Source: an uncultured Clostridium sp. (GTDB taxonomy: Bacteria > Bacillota > Clostridia > TANB77 > CAG-465). From it: a DNA stretch of 34,348 nt. A program made the translations under genes and the position numbers. The notes beneath the pieces were generated by a model, which worked only from the letters and a program-made list of their open reading frames with translations, was not told where the DNA came from and ran no database searches. The stretch is taken from contig CAOKPF010000015.1 in NCBI GenBank assembly GCA_948470565.1, forward strand, positions 1 to 34,348, in the 5' to 3' direction. This document shows, in pieces, positions 1-6,647 of this stretch. Position 1 is the stretch's first letter. Every line of letters begins with the position of its first letter.

Positions 1-272
1 GGTGCTAGTTGCTGTCTATTTTTCAGAAAATTATTTTTTTACTCTTAATTCCTGAGAAAATATACAATTTACAAGACTTTTAAAATTTCCATAAATCTAT
101 TATAAAATATGCAATTAATATAAATATAGTATTATTATAAAAATTTAATATATAAACTTTTATATATTAAAATGTATGAATATTTTTAGTATATTTAGTT
201 ATATTATATTTACTTTTTATTTCTTTAGTGAAATAAATTACAACAAAATTTATTTAAAAGTTATAAAAACTA
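1..272. other. Gene-free AT-rich stretch
   Basis: I see no coding region, RNA gene or strong hairpin here. The sequence is almost entirely A/T and leads into the promoter of the DUF1292 gene. It may hold the end of an upstream transcription unit outside the window. Confidence 0.5.
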
Positions 273-301
273 TATACAAAAGGCAAAATATATAGTATAA
301 T
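273..301 (+). promoter_or_regulatory. Promoter of the DUF1292 gene
   Basis: A perfect -10 hexamer TATAAT lies at 296-301 with a weak -35 (TATACA) 17 bp upstream. It sits 33 bp before the start codon, and the AAGGAGG ribosome site follows at about 321. Confidence 0.5.
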
Positions 302-334
302 ATCTACATAAATCTAATTTAAGGAGGAATTAAA

Positions 335-703
335 ATGGATATTGATAAAGAAGAATTACAAGGTTGTTCTGGTAGTTGCGGTTCTTGTGGCGGTTGTGGA
401 AGTGATGAAGTAAATGAATTATCAGATGGAATGAGTCCAATAATAACACTTACAGATGAAGATGGAAAAGATGCAAAATTTGAAATTTTAGATGTTGTTG
501 TAATGGAAGATTCAAGGGAATTTTTAATAGTTGCTGATGCAGAAAAAAATACTGAAACAGAAGAAGATGTTGAAGTTACAATTCTCGAAATAAAACAGGA
601 AAATGGTGAAGAGGTATATGACACAGTAACTGATGAAGAACTAGCCCAAAGAGTATTTGATGAATTTGTTAGCCAACAAGATGATGTTGATGAAGAAGAA
701 TAA
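335..703 (+). CDS. DUF1292-family protein with Cys-rich N-terminus
   Basis: A 122-aa, very acidic protein. Residues from about 35 on (PIITLTDEDGKDAKFEIL, then a stretch rich in E/D with LxVAD and V-T-I-L-E-I-K) match the DUF1292 pattern, a small beta-rich family found throughout Firmicutes whose role is unknown. The first 22 residues are unusual: Cys at 11, 15, 18 and 21 in the spacing C-x3-C-x2-C-x2-C, separated by Gly/Ser, which could bind a metal or cluster (inference). The start is supported by an AAGGAGG site about 7 nt upstream. DUF1292 genes often lie near the RuvX-like nuclease and alaS, but that context is not visible because the window begins here. Family call fairly sure, function unknown. 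Confidence 0.75.
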   Translation: MDIDKEELQGCSGSCGSCGGCGSDEVNELSDGMSPIITLTDEDGKDAKFEILDVVVMEDSREFLIVADAEKNTETEEDVEVTILEIKQENGEEVYDTVTDEELAQRVFDEFVSQQDDVDEEE

Positions 704-775
704 TTAGTTAAATAATTATACTGTGATAAAGTAATTTTTCGCAGTTTTTTCTTTTTTTATTAGGAGAGTGTAAAA

Positions 776-1477
776 ATGATAATAATATATGATTTTGATG
801 GAACATTAACTCCATATTCATTACCTCAGTATAAAATATTAAGGCAGTGTGGTTATACTGATGAATTATTAATGAAAAGAATTCGTGAAAAAATGGTAAG
901 TGAGAATAACTCAAATTTATATGAAATGTATTATAAAGAGTATTTGAAGATTTTATCTGAAAAAAATATAGCAATAACTGATAAAAATATATGTTTGGGC
1001 GCTGATACAGCTAAGTTTAATAATGGTGTTGAAGAATACTTTGAAAAATTTCAAAATTTAAAAACTGGGGTAAAACATTATATTATTACTTCTGGATTAA
1101 AGGACTACGTTTGTAATACAGTAATTAGTAAATATATAAATGGAGTTTATGGGGTTACATTAAAGAAAAAAGATGGTATTTATGTGGATATAGATAATCT
1201 AATGCCTGCTGAAGAAAAAGTTGAGGCTATAAAAAATATTCAAAAGAAAAATAATAATACAAATCAAATAATATATTTTGGTGATGGTTTAACTGATAAA
1301 TTTGCATTTGAATATGTACATAGTATAGGCGGTGAAAATGTATTTATTTGTGTTAATGATAATTCAGAAGTAATTTATAGAAGTTTGAATATATATGGTA
1401 TTATAAATCAATATTTTTTTGCTGATTTTAGTAAAAATTCTAAAATATATAATTATATACAAAGTAAAATATTATAG
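776..1477 (+). CDS. HAD-superfamily phosphatase (phosphoserine phosphatase-like)
   Basis: A 233-aa cytoplasmic hydrolase of the haloacid dehalogenase superfamily. Motif I is YDFDGTLT at residues 5-12 (nucleophile Asp6, acid/base Asp8). Motif II is the ITSG segment near 105-108. Motif IV is FGDGLTDKFAF near 164-174, binding Mg2+ through its Asp residues. The helical cap between motifs I and II (about residues 20-85) resembles the C1 cap of SerB-like and UMPH-like enzymes. The substrate cannot be told from the sequence. The start codon follows AGGAGAG. The gene lies 72 bp after the DUF1292 gene, with a weak hairpin and T-run between, so it may be a separate unit. Superfamily sure, specificity unknown. 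Confidence 0.8.
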   Translation: MIIIYDFDGTLTPYSLPQYKILRQCGYTDELLMKRIREKMVSENNSNLYEMYYKEYLKILSEKNIAITDKNICLGADTAKFNNGVEEYFEKFQNLKTGVKHYIITSGLKDYVCNTVISKYINGVYGVTLKKKDGIYVDIDNLMPAEEKVEAIKNIQKKNNNTNQIIYFGDGLTDKFAFEYVHSIGGENVFICVNDNSEVIYRSLNIYGIINQYFFADFSKNSKIYNYIQSKIL

Positions 1478-1543
1478 TTAATATATTTTGTGATATTATT
1501 ATAAATTATTTTTTGCAAAAAATTTGAAATTTTTGAATATCTA

Positions 1544-1572
1544 TTTACAATTTTTAACTTTTAGTATATTAT
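1544..1572 (+). promoter_or_regulatory. Promoter of the 510-aa protein gene
   Basis: TTTACA at 1544-1549, a 17-bp spacer and TATTAT at 1567-1572, 31 bp before the ATG at 1603. A good sigma-A-like match in the only intergenic gap before the gene. Confidence 0.6.
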
Positions 1573-1602
1573 ATTATTGTAATTTTTTATAGGGGTAGAA
1601 GT

Positions 1603-3135
1603 ATGAATGTAAAATTAATATATCAAAATGAAAATAAAAATACATTAGCTGAAAGTATAACAGCTTCATTTGAGAGAAATCCTAAGAAGGTATATTTCTT
1701 TTGGGGTTGTATGAAAGAGAGTGGTTTTAGAATTGTAGAGGAAGAGTTTTTTGATACTAAAGCTAAATTATTCTTTGCTGTTGGAATTGATAAAAAAAAT
1801 ACAACTAGAAATATGCTAGAAAGTATGCTAGATAGAACTAAAGACGTATATGTTTATTCAAATAATCAAGTTGCAGAATTTGATAGTAATGTGTCTATAT
1901 TTGAGTATACTAATGAAGCAGTGATTTATGTTGCAAATTCTAATATTTCAGAAAGTGGTATAAAAGATGATATGTCTCTATATACTGAGATTATTTATGA
2001 TTTTTCTGAAGATGAAGACAAACAGGAATATAAACAAATGATAAAAAAGATAACTTCTAATTTAGAGGAACTAAAATTTATAAAAATAAATAAGACTACT
2101 GTTGAAAAGTTAGTGGAAGATAAAGAGATATTCTCTACTAGACAATATAACCATAAAGTACAAAGTATAGCTGAATTGTTAGGAAAATCTAATACAGCAT
2201 CACCAGAAAATATTGAAAAGAAAAAACAAGAAATTGATGATGTGTATACTAGTGATGTGTCAATTCCTAAGATTGATTTATCAGATATGACAATTGATAT
2301 TCAAGATATTGACTTGTCAGATGTAGAAAATGAAATTACTGTTTCTGAACCAAGTAGTGAGAGTACTAGTAAAGAAGTTGAAGTTGACTTTGAGGATACT
2401 AAGGATGATGAATTAACTCAAGAAAAAATTGATGAATTATATGGAGTAAAAGAGGATAAAATTGATAAAGATAATGAGCTATATGATGAAACAATGGAAG
2501 ATATGGCATTTGATGACAGTGGAACTTTAGATATAGGCAATTTACTATTTTCAAAAGCAGATTTAAAACTTGATGTATCAGAAGTTAAGAAAAACGACAA
2601 AAATATTAGTGAAGAAAAAAATAGCAATAAAGAGAAAAATGAATTTGAAGAAGAAGAAGAGGTTGTACAAGTAAAGAAAGTTAATCTTAATAATGTTACT
2701 AATTTTATATTTGAACTTCCTAGTAGACCTACAAAAGGTCAAGATATTAATAGTATTAGAATACCAAATTATATTAGGACAATGATACCTGACTTTTTTG
2801 AATTAAATGAAAAGGGGAAAAATATAACTGAAGACGGCGTAACTATTAGGGAAAGAGAGATAAAAGTAGAAGTAGTAGATGCAAAAAGTGGTGAAAAGTA
2901 TACTGATAGAAATGCTAGAATTGCTCATAGAACTGGTCAAACTTATTTTGTAATTACAACTGATGTTTTAAAAAATATAACATATTCAGAAAGTGATATT
3001 ATAAGAGTTATAAAGCTTGCAGGAGATATTTATCATTTAGAAATTATTTCTAAAGATATGCAAGAATATAAGCTTTGGAGTAAAGTTTGTACACAAAAGT
3101 TTAAATCCTCATCTAGAAAGTATGGTATGATGTAG
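1603..3135 (+). CDS. 510-aa protein: possible PLD-like N-domain, acidic linker, conserved C-domain
   Basis: Three visible parts. (a) About residues 1-165 form an alpha/beta domain. Its segment KAKLFFAVGIDKKNTT, followed by DVYVYSNN and then AVIYVANSNIS, reads like a phospholipase D/restriction-endonuclease-type half, but I see no HKD catalytic motif. (b) About 200-365 is a long, very acidic, low-complexity region rich in D, E, S and K. (c) About 370-510 is a compact basic/hydrophobic domain containing IPNYIRTMIPDFF and RIAHRTGQTYFVITTD, which could be DNA-binding (inference only). A 92-aa gene with its own promoter follows. The 3' third of the gene is repeated at 3783-4425 as a broken copy. 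Function not recognised; the PLD assignment is tentative. Confidence 0.6.
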   Translation: MNVKLIYQNENKNTLAESITASFERNPKKVYFFWGCMKESGFRIVEEEFFDTKAKLFFAVGIDKKNTTRNMLESMLDRTKDVYVYSNNQVAEFDSNVSIFEYTNEAVIYVANSNISESGIKDDMSLYTEIIYDFSEDEDKQEYKQMIKKITSNLEELKFIKINKTTVEKLVEDKEIFSTRQYNHKVQSIAELLGKSNTASPENIEKKKQEIDDVYTSDVSIPKIDLSDMTIDIQDIDLSDVENEITVSEPSSESTSKEVEVDFEDTKDDELTQEKIDELYGVKEDKIDKDNELYDETMEDMAFDDSGTLDIGNLLFSKADLKLDVSEVKKNDKNISEEKNSNKEKNEFEEEEEVVQVKKVNLNNVTNFIFELPSRPTKGQDINSIRIPNYIRTMIPDFFELNEKGKNITEDGVTIREREIKVEVVDAKSGEKYTDRNARIAHRTGQTYFVITTDVLKNITYSESDIIRVIKLAGDIYHLEIISKDMQEYKLWSKVCTQKFKSSSRKYGMM

Positions 3136-3163
3136 AAAAGTATATAAAAAATATGTAAAATTA

Positions 3164-3192
3164 TTTACATATATAACAAAAAATGATATAAT
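3164..3192 (+). promoter_or_regulatory. Promoter of the 92-aa gene
   Basis: TTTACA at 3164-3169, 17-bp spacer, TATAAT at 3187-3192, then AGGAGG before the ATG at 3240. The -35 overlaps the right arm of a small hairpin (ATATGTAAA, loop, TTTACATAT) that may end the preceding transcript. Confidence 0.65.
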
Positions 3193-3239
3193 CATATAGA
3201 TATTTTTATGTGACTGATTAATAATTTAGGAGGTATTCT

Positions 3240-3518
3240 ATGAAAATGCTAGAAAAATTAATTGTGGAAAAAATTGACTTATTGCAACAGGAGGAGATGA
3301 GAATACTTAGTATACGGAAAGATGGATATCCAATTGATGATAAAGTACCATTATCTAAGCTTAAGATAAATATAATGATTGAGAATAGTTATATTAGCAA
3401 TAAGGATGAATTACAACTTGTTGACAAGTATAATGCAAGTATAGCTGATGAGGTAGATGTACAAGGTGTAATTCAAAAATTAACAGATTTATATATAGAA
3501 GTATATAAGATGGATTAG
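3240..3518 (+). CDS. Small conserved-looking protein of unknown function
   Basis: 92 aa, probably soluble and mixed alpha/beta, with no signal peptide or membrane segment. An early segment (LIVEKIDLLQQEEMRILSI) is helical. The C-terminal half ends in an amphipathic helix (VIQKLTDLYIEVYKMD). I do not recognise the family. The gene has its own promoter and an AGGAGG site, and is followed at once by a strong terminator, so it is a single-gene unit. An ATG two codons downstream is a possible alternative start. It lies inside the segment that appears to have been tandemly duplicated; no second copy remains after the broken 510-aa copy. Confidence 0.6.
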   Translation: MKMLEKLIVEKIDLLQQEEMRILSIRKDGYPIDDKVPLSKLKINIMIENSYISNKDELQLVDKYNASIADEVDVQGVIQKLTDLYIEVYKMD

Positions 3519-3548
3519 AGTATATATAAATGAATGAAAAAAGTAAAG

Positions 3549-3586
3549 AATCATTGAAGTTACATATGTATTTTCAATGATTTTTT
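3549..3586 (+). terminator. Terminator hairpin, duplicated at 30878
   Basis: 10-bp perfect stem (AATCATTGAA / TTCAATGATT), a loop containing the palindrome ACATATGT, then a T-run. All but one base of this 38-bp unit recurs at 30878-30915. Confidence 0.8.
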
Positions 3587-3620
3587 GTAATTTTGCTATT
3601 AAATGAAAATTTTAATGTAC

Positions 3621-3781
3621 TTATGGCTTTTTTGCACATAAACTTTGTATAGGACAGTTATCACACTGAGGTCTTCTAGTTATACATACAGCTCCTCCAT
3701 GAACTATAAGTAAATGGTTTATTTGATTCCAATATTTTTTATCTAGTAATGTCGTTAAATCTTTTTCTGTTTTTCAGGTGT
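3621..3781 (-). pseudogene. Truncated duplicate of the nth 3' end
   Basis: This 161-bp stretch is about 90% identical by eye to the last ~160 bp of nth (5188-5354), in the same minus orientation, including the C-terminal Fe-S cysteine region. It ends abruptly at CAGGTGTA (3775-3782), where the sequence switches to the 510-aa gene copy. A missing T in the T-run near 3774 also shifts the frame. It cannot encode an enzyme because the whole catalytic part is absent. Confidence 0.9.
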
Positions 3782-3782
3782 A

Positions 3783-4425
3783 ATGGAAGATATGGCATTT
3801 GATGATAGTGGAACTTTAGATATAGGCAATTTACTATTTTCAAAAGCGGATTTAAATCTTGATGTATCAGAAGTTAATAAAAATGACAAAAATATTAGTG
3901 AAGAAAAAAATAGCAATAAAGAGAAAAATGAATTTGATGAAGAAGAAGAGGTTGTACAAGTAAAGAAAGTTAATCTTAATAATGTTGCTAATTTTATATT
4001 TGAATTTCCTAGTAGGGCTATTAAAGCTCAAGATGTTAATAGTATTAGAATACCAAATTATATTAGGACAATGATACCCGATTTTTTTGAATTAAATGAA
4101 AAGGGAAAAAAATATAACTAAGGATGGCATAACTATTAGGGAAAGGGAGATAAAAGTAGAAGTAGTAGATGCAAAAAGTGGTGAAAAGTATACAGATAGA
4201 AATGCTAGAATTGCTCATAAAACAGGTCAAACTTATTTTGTAATTACAACTGATGTTTTAAAAAATATAACATATTCAGAAGGTGATATTATAATGGTTA
4301 TAAAACTTGCAGGAGATATTTATCATTTGGAAATTATTTCTAAAGATATGCAAGAATATAAACTTTGGAACAAAGTTTATACACAAAAATTCAATTCTTC
4401 ATCTAGGAAATATGGTATGATGTAA
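3783..4425 (+). pseudogene. Truncated, frameshifted duplicate of the 510-aa gene 3' end
   Basis: Starts at the ATGGAAGATATGG that corresponds to 2494 in the intact gene and runs to the same stop (YGMM). The acidic linker and C-domain are about 95% identical to the parent by eye. It lacks the N-terminal 297 residues and any ribosome site. One inserted base in the G/A run near 4105 (GGGAAAAAAA versus GGGGAAAAA) breaks the frame, giving two overlapping pieces (3783-4121 and 4096-4425). Almost certainly non-functional, left by a tandem duplication (see findings). Confidence 0.9.
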
Positions 4426-4441
4426 GTTTAGAATAAAAGGG

Positions 4442-4480
4442 GAGGAAACAGTCTTGAGTTCAAGATTGTCTCCTCTTTTT
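4442..4480 (+). terminator. Strong rho-independent terminator
   Basis: 16-bp stem (GAGGAAACAGTCTTGA / TCAAGATTGTCTCCTC, two G-U pairs), 2-nt loop, then TTTTT. It sits just after the broken 510-aa copy and may also serve the converging minus-strand gene at 4498. Confidence 0.85.
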
Positions 4481-4497
4481 ACTATAATTTTATATTG

Positions 4498-4827
4498 TTA
4501 TTTTTTATAAATCTCGTAATCTTGTATATCTCCTATTATCTTTTGGTAAAGCTCATTTAGCTGTTCTTTTTGGTCAGTTATTGGTGTACGCATTGTTACA
4601 CGACTCAGAGCAGAACTGTCCAATTCAGCTATCGCAATGGCTACATTATCCCGAACTTTTTTTAGTTCAGTTATTGAAGCTACATTAATGTATTTTTTGT
4701 AAAACTCATCTAATGGTACTTTTTTAGCTAGTTCATAACATTCTTTAATAAAAGAATATTTTTCCTCGAATCCTTCCCACTCTTTTGTACTTTTGATCAA
4801 TTCAAAATAATAAGTTAAATCTTTCAT
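4498..4827 (-). CDS. Small helical protein of unknown function
   Basis: 109 aa, starting at the ATG (MKDLTYYFEL) that follows an AAGGAGG site by 6 nt; an upstream in-frame ATG at 4869 has no ribosome site. The protein is predicted mostly helical and charged, with YxLIKSTKEWEGFEEKYSF and a conserved-looking SRVTMRTPITDQKEQLNELYQ stretch. There is no signal peptide or membrane segment. I do not recognise the family. It has its own promoter (4874-4902, minus strand) and stands between the duplication scar and nth. Confidence 0.6.
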   Translation of the reverse strand: MKDLTYYFELIKSTKEWEGFEEKYSFIKECYELAKKVPLDEFYKKYINVASITELKKVRDNVAIAIAELDSSALSRVTMRTPITDQKEQLNELYQKIIGDIQDYEIYKK

Positions 4828-4873
4828 ATTCTCCTCCTTAAATATAATAGGATTATTAATATTTACCATTTAT

Positions 4874-4902
4874 AGTATAACAAATTTTTAGTGGAAAGTC
4901 AA
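4874..4902 (-). promoter_or_regulatory. Promoter of the 109-aa gene
   Basis: Read on the minus strand: TTGACT, 17-bp spacer, TATACT, about 45 bp upstream of the chosen ATG. Confidence 0.55.
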
Positions 4903-5191
4903 GTATTATGTCAATTTTAGCGTGCCTTGTTCTAATAAGAAAGTAAAATATAGTATTTCTTCAAAAATTATAGAAAAATATGTAATATAAAATGTGTTTA
5001 ATGCAAATTTAGAGTCTATATTGTAGAAGAGTAGTATTGCAAGATTTGTTAAAAATTTGAAAAATAGCATTGCTTATTTTTCTAGTAGAGTTTATATTAT
5101 ACATTGCTCTAAAGTCTAGAGTATAAATGAACTATATTAATACTATTTTTTTGTTTTTTATCAAATGTTAATAAATATTATAAAATTTTAT
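4903..5191. other. Intergenic stretch with an orphan hairpin
   Basis: No coding region seen. One hairpin stands out: GAAAAATA at 5059-5066 and its complement at 5075-5082, with an 8-nt loop and no gene attached. By position this is the remainder of the second duplicated unit, in which an equivalent of the 92-aa gene would have been expected but is not present. Confidence 0.4.
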
Positions 5192-5857
5192 TTATGGATT
5201 TTTTGCACATAAGCTTTGTATAGGACAGTTATCACATTGAGGTCTTCTAGCTATACATACAGCTCTTCCATGGACTACAAGTAAATGATTTATTTGATTC
5301 CAATATTTTTTATCAAGTAATGTAGTTAAATCTTTTTCTATTTTTTCAGGTGTATTTGAGTTTGAAAATCCTATTTTTCTAGATATTCTTGTAACATGTG
5401 TATCAACTGCAATACCTACAGTTTTATTAAAACACTCTTGTAAAATAATGTTGCTAGATTTTCTTCCAATACCTCTAAGTGTATATAGTTCTTCCATTGT
5501 ATTAGGAACTTTTCCATTAAAGTTGTTTACAATTATATTTGCCGTATCTAATATACTTTTTGATTTATTAACATAAAATCCACATGGTTTTATTATAGTT
5601 TGTAAGTCTTCTAGGTTTGCTTTTGCTAAACTATATACATTAGGATATTTTTCAAAAAGAATAGGAATAATTTGATTTACTCTAGCATCAGTACACTGTG
5701 CAGCAAGTATTAAAGCTATAACTAGTTCAAGATCTGTACTATAATTTAATCCACATATTGCATTAGGATATGCTTTTAGTAGTTCTTTTACAATTTGTAC
5801 ACTTTCTTCTTTATTTTTTTTTATATATTTTGTCTGTTTTAAATTTTCTTTTTTCAA
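5192..5857 (-). CDS. nth: Endonuclease III (DNA N-glycosylase/AP lyase)
   Basis: Base-excision repair enzyme that removes oxidised pyrimidines and nicks the abasic site. All hallmarks are present. The numbering here counts from the upstream GTG at 5869. The helix-hairpin-helix LRGIGRKSSN is at 131-140 with catalytic Lys137. The catalytic Asp156 is in VDTHVTRIS. The [4Fe-4S] cysteines 205, 212, 215 and 221 have the exact C-x6-C-x2-C-x5-C spacing. Length (about 221 aa) is normal. The best start is TTG at 5857, because AAGGTGGTG lies about 8 nt upstream of it; the GTGs at 5869/5866 overlap that ribosome site. Promoter at 5901-5929. Its 3' end is duplicated at 3621-3781. Confidence 0.95.
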   Translation of the reverse strand: MKKENLKQTKYIKKNKEESVQIVKELLKAYPNAICGLNYSTDLELVIALILAAQCTDARVNQIIPILFEKYPNVYSLAKANLEDLQTIIKPCGFYVNKSKSILDTANIIVNNFNGKVPNTMEELYTLRGIGRKSSNIILQECFNKTVGIAVDTHVTRISRKIGFSNSNTPEKIEKDLTTLLDKKYWNQINHLLVVHGRAVCIARRPQCDNCPIQSLCAKNP

Positions 5858-5900
5858 AATGTTCACCACCTTGTATAATTTTACATATTATATATTAAAT

Positions 5901-5929
5901 ATTTTACAATATTTTTATCCATTTGTCAA
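5901..5929 (-). promoter_or_regulatory. Promoter of nth
   Basis: On the minus strand: TTGACA (5924-5929), 17-bp spacer, TAAAAT (5901-5906). The -35 overlaps the plus-strand ribosome site of the divergent micro-gene at 5944. Confidence 0.65.
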
Positions 5930-5943
5930 AGGAGGGATAGTTT

Positions 5944-6096
5944 ATGTTTATGGGTGCTTTTAGGAAAACTATAGGACTATTTTTACTTTCATTTGGAGTT
6001 GGAGTTGCAATTGCAATATTTTTACCTGTATGGTGTTGGATTGCTATTGTAGCTGTCGTATTAGCAATAATTGGAATTACATGGCTATTTTGCTAA
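5944..6096 (+). CDS. 50-aa hydrophobic membrane peptide upstream of spoVM-like gene
   Basis: A micro-gene with a strong AAGGAGGG site 7 nt before its ATG. The product has a short basic head (MFMGAFRKT) and two hydrophobic segments, about residues 9-27 and 31-50, separated by PVW; it ends in Cys. It is a small two-helix membrane peptide. Only 15 bp separate its stop from the next micro-gene, which has its own AGGAGG, so the two are one transcript. I cannot name a family; the coupling to a SpoVM-like peptide suggests a sporulation-time membrane role (inference). Confidence 0.65.
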   Translation: MFMGAFRKTIGLFLLSFGVGVAIAIFLPVWCWIAIVAVVLAIIGITWLFC

Positions 6097-6111
6097 AAGG
6101 AGGTAACAAAT

Positions 6112-6180
6112 ATGAAGATAGTTGTATATCAACCTGGTAAATTTATGAAGATGATATTAAAAACAATATTTAAAATATAG
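6112..6180 (+). CDS. spoVM: SpoVM-like amphipathic peptide
   Basis: 22-codon gene with AAAGGAGG 8 nt upstream. The peptide MKIVVYQPGKFMKMILKTIF... has the SpoVM pattern: a short beta-like head (MKIVVY), a Pro at position 8, then a basic amphipathic helix with Lys on one face and Met/Ile/Leu/Phe on the other. In Bacillus, SpoVM (26 aa) marks the curved forespore membrane and anchors SpoIVA for coat assembly; Clostridia carry versions of the form MK-(I/V)VV-x-x-P-K-F. This one has PGKF and is a few residues short. It is followed by a perfect terminator. The identity rests on pattern and size, not an alignment. Confidence 0.55.
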   Translation: MKIVVYQPGKFMKMILKTIFKI

Positions 6181-6183
6181 TGT

Positions 6184-6211
6184 ATAGTCTAGCTTTGCTA
6201 GACTATTTTTA
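6184..6211 (+). terminator. Terminator of the micro-gene pair
   Basis: Perfect 10-bp stem ATAGTCTAGC / GCTAGACTAT with loop TTT, followed by a T-run. It starts 3 nt after the spoVM-like stop codon. Confidence 0.9.
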
Positions 6212-6224
6212 TGTAAAATGAATT

Positions 6225-6260
<36 letters not shown>

Positions 6261-6290
6261 AATTGCTGTATAAAGTATATGATTACATTT

Positions 6291-6307
6291 ATTTATGGAA
6301 CGTCCCT
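6291..6307 (+). repeat. 17-bp dispersed repeat, copy 1
   Basis: ATTTATGGAACGTCCCT, identical to 32293-32309. Both copies are in intergenic DNA in the same orientation; its GGAACGTCCC core is G/C-rich for this genome. Confidence 0.7.
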
Positions 6308-6491
6308 TATCTATTTTCGTAGAAAATAAACAGAAAATAAACAGATTTTAAAAATGCAGTAGTTTAAGCTTATTTTGGATTTCTAAATAATTTTTTATAT
6401 TTATGGATGCACTACTTTTATGTCATCTTATTGGCTATTTTTTTAATAAACTTTATCTTAAAGTTATTTTTATTACATGACAGTCCCTATT

Positions 6492-6508
6492 TTACTGCTA
6501 AGCAGTAA
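6492..6508. promoter_or_regulatory. Perfect palindrome upstream of the surface-protein promoter
   Basis: TTACTGCT-A-AGCAGTAA: two 8-bp arms around one base, ending 40 bp before the -35 element. It could be an operator; no regulator gene is adjacent. Confidence 0.4.
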
Positions 6509-6548
6509 TATTTATTATAATAAAAAAATACAAATAATAAAAGAACTG

Positions 6549-6578
6549 TTGACATAACACGAAAAAAGTGATATAATA
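6549..6578 (+). promoter_or_regulatory. Consensus promoter of the BIG2 surface protein
   Basis: TTGACA, 17-bp spacer, TATAAT: both hexamers match consensus exactly (coordinates within 1 bp). The mRNA would carry a leader of about 65 nt including the hairpin at 6600-6622. Expected to be a strong promoter. Confidence 0.85.
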
Positions 6579-6599
6579 TCGCTGTATCAAAAATATTAA

Positions 6600-6622
6600 G
6601 AATTCTCTAACTAAGAGAATTC
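6600..6622 (+). promoter_or_regulatory. 5'-UTR hairpin of the surface-protein mRNA
   Basis: Perfect 8-bp stem GAATTCTC / GAGAATTC around TAACTAA, without a T-run, ending about 14 nt before the AAGGAGG site. Such leaders often stabilise abundant mRNAs; no riboswitch class was recognised. Confidence 0.55.
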
Positions 6623-6647
6623 CAAAAATTAAGAAGGAGGAAAAATT

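Noticed and set aside
6600-6622. Leader hairpin as an attenuator or riboswitch
   Set aside because: A single 8-bp stem with no T-run, no alternative pairing and no recognised aptamer motif; kept only as a 5'-UTR hairpin.
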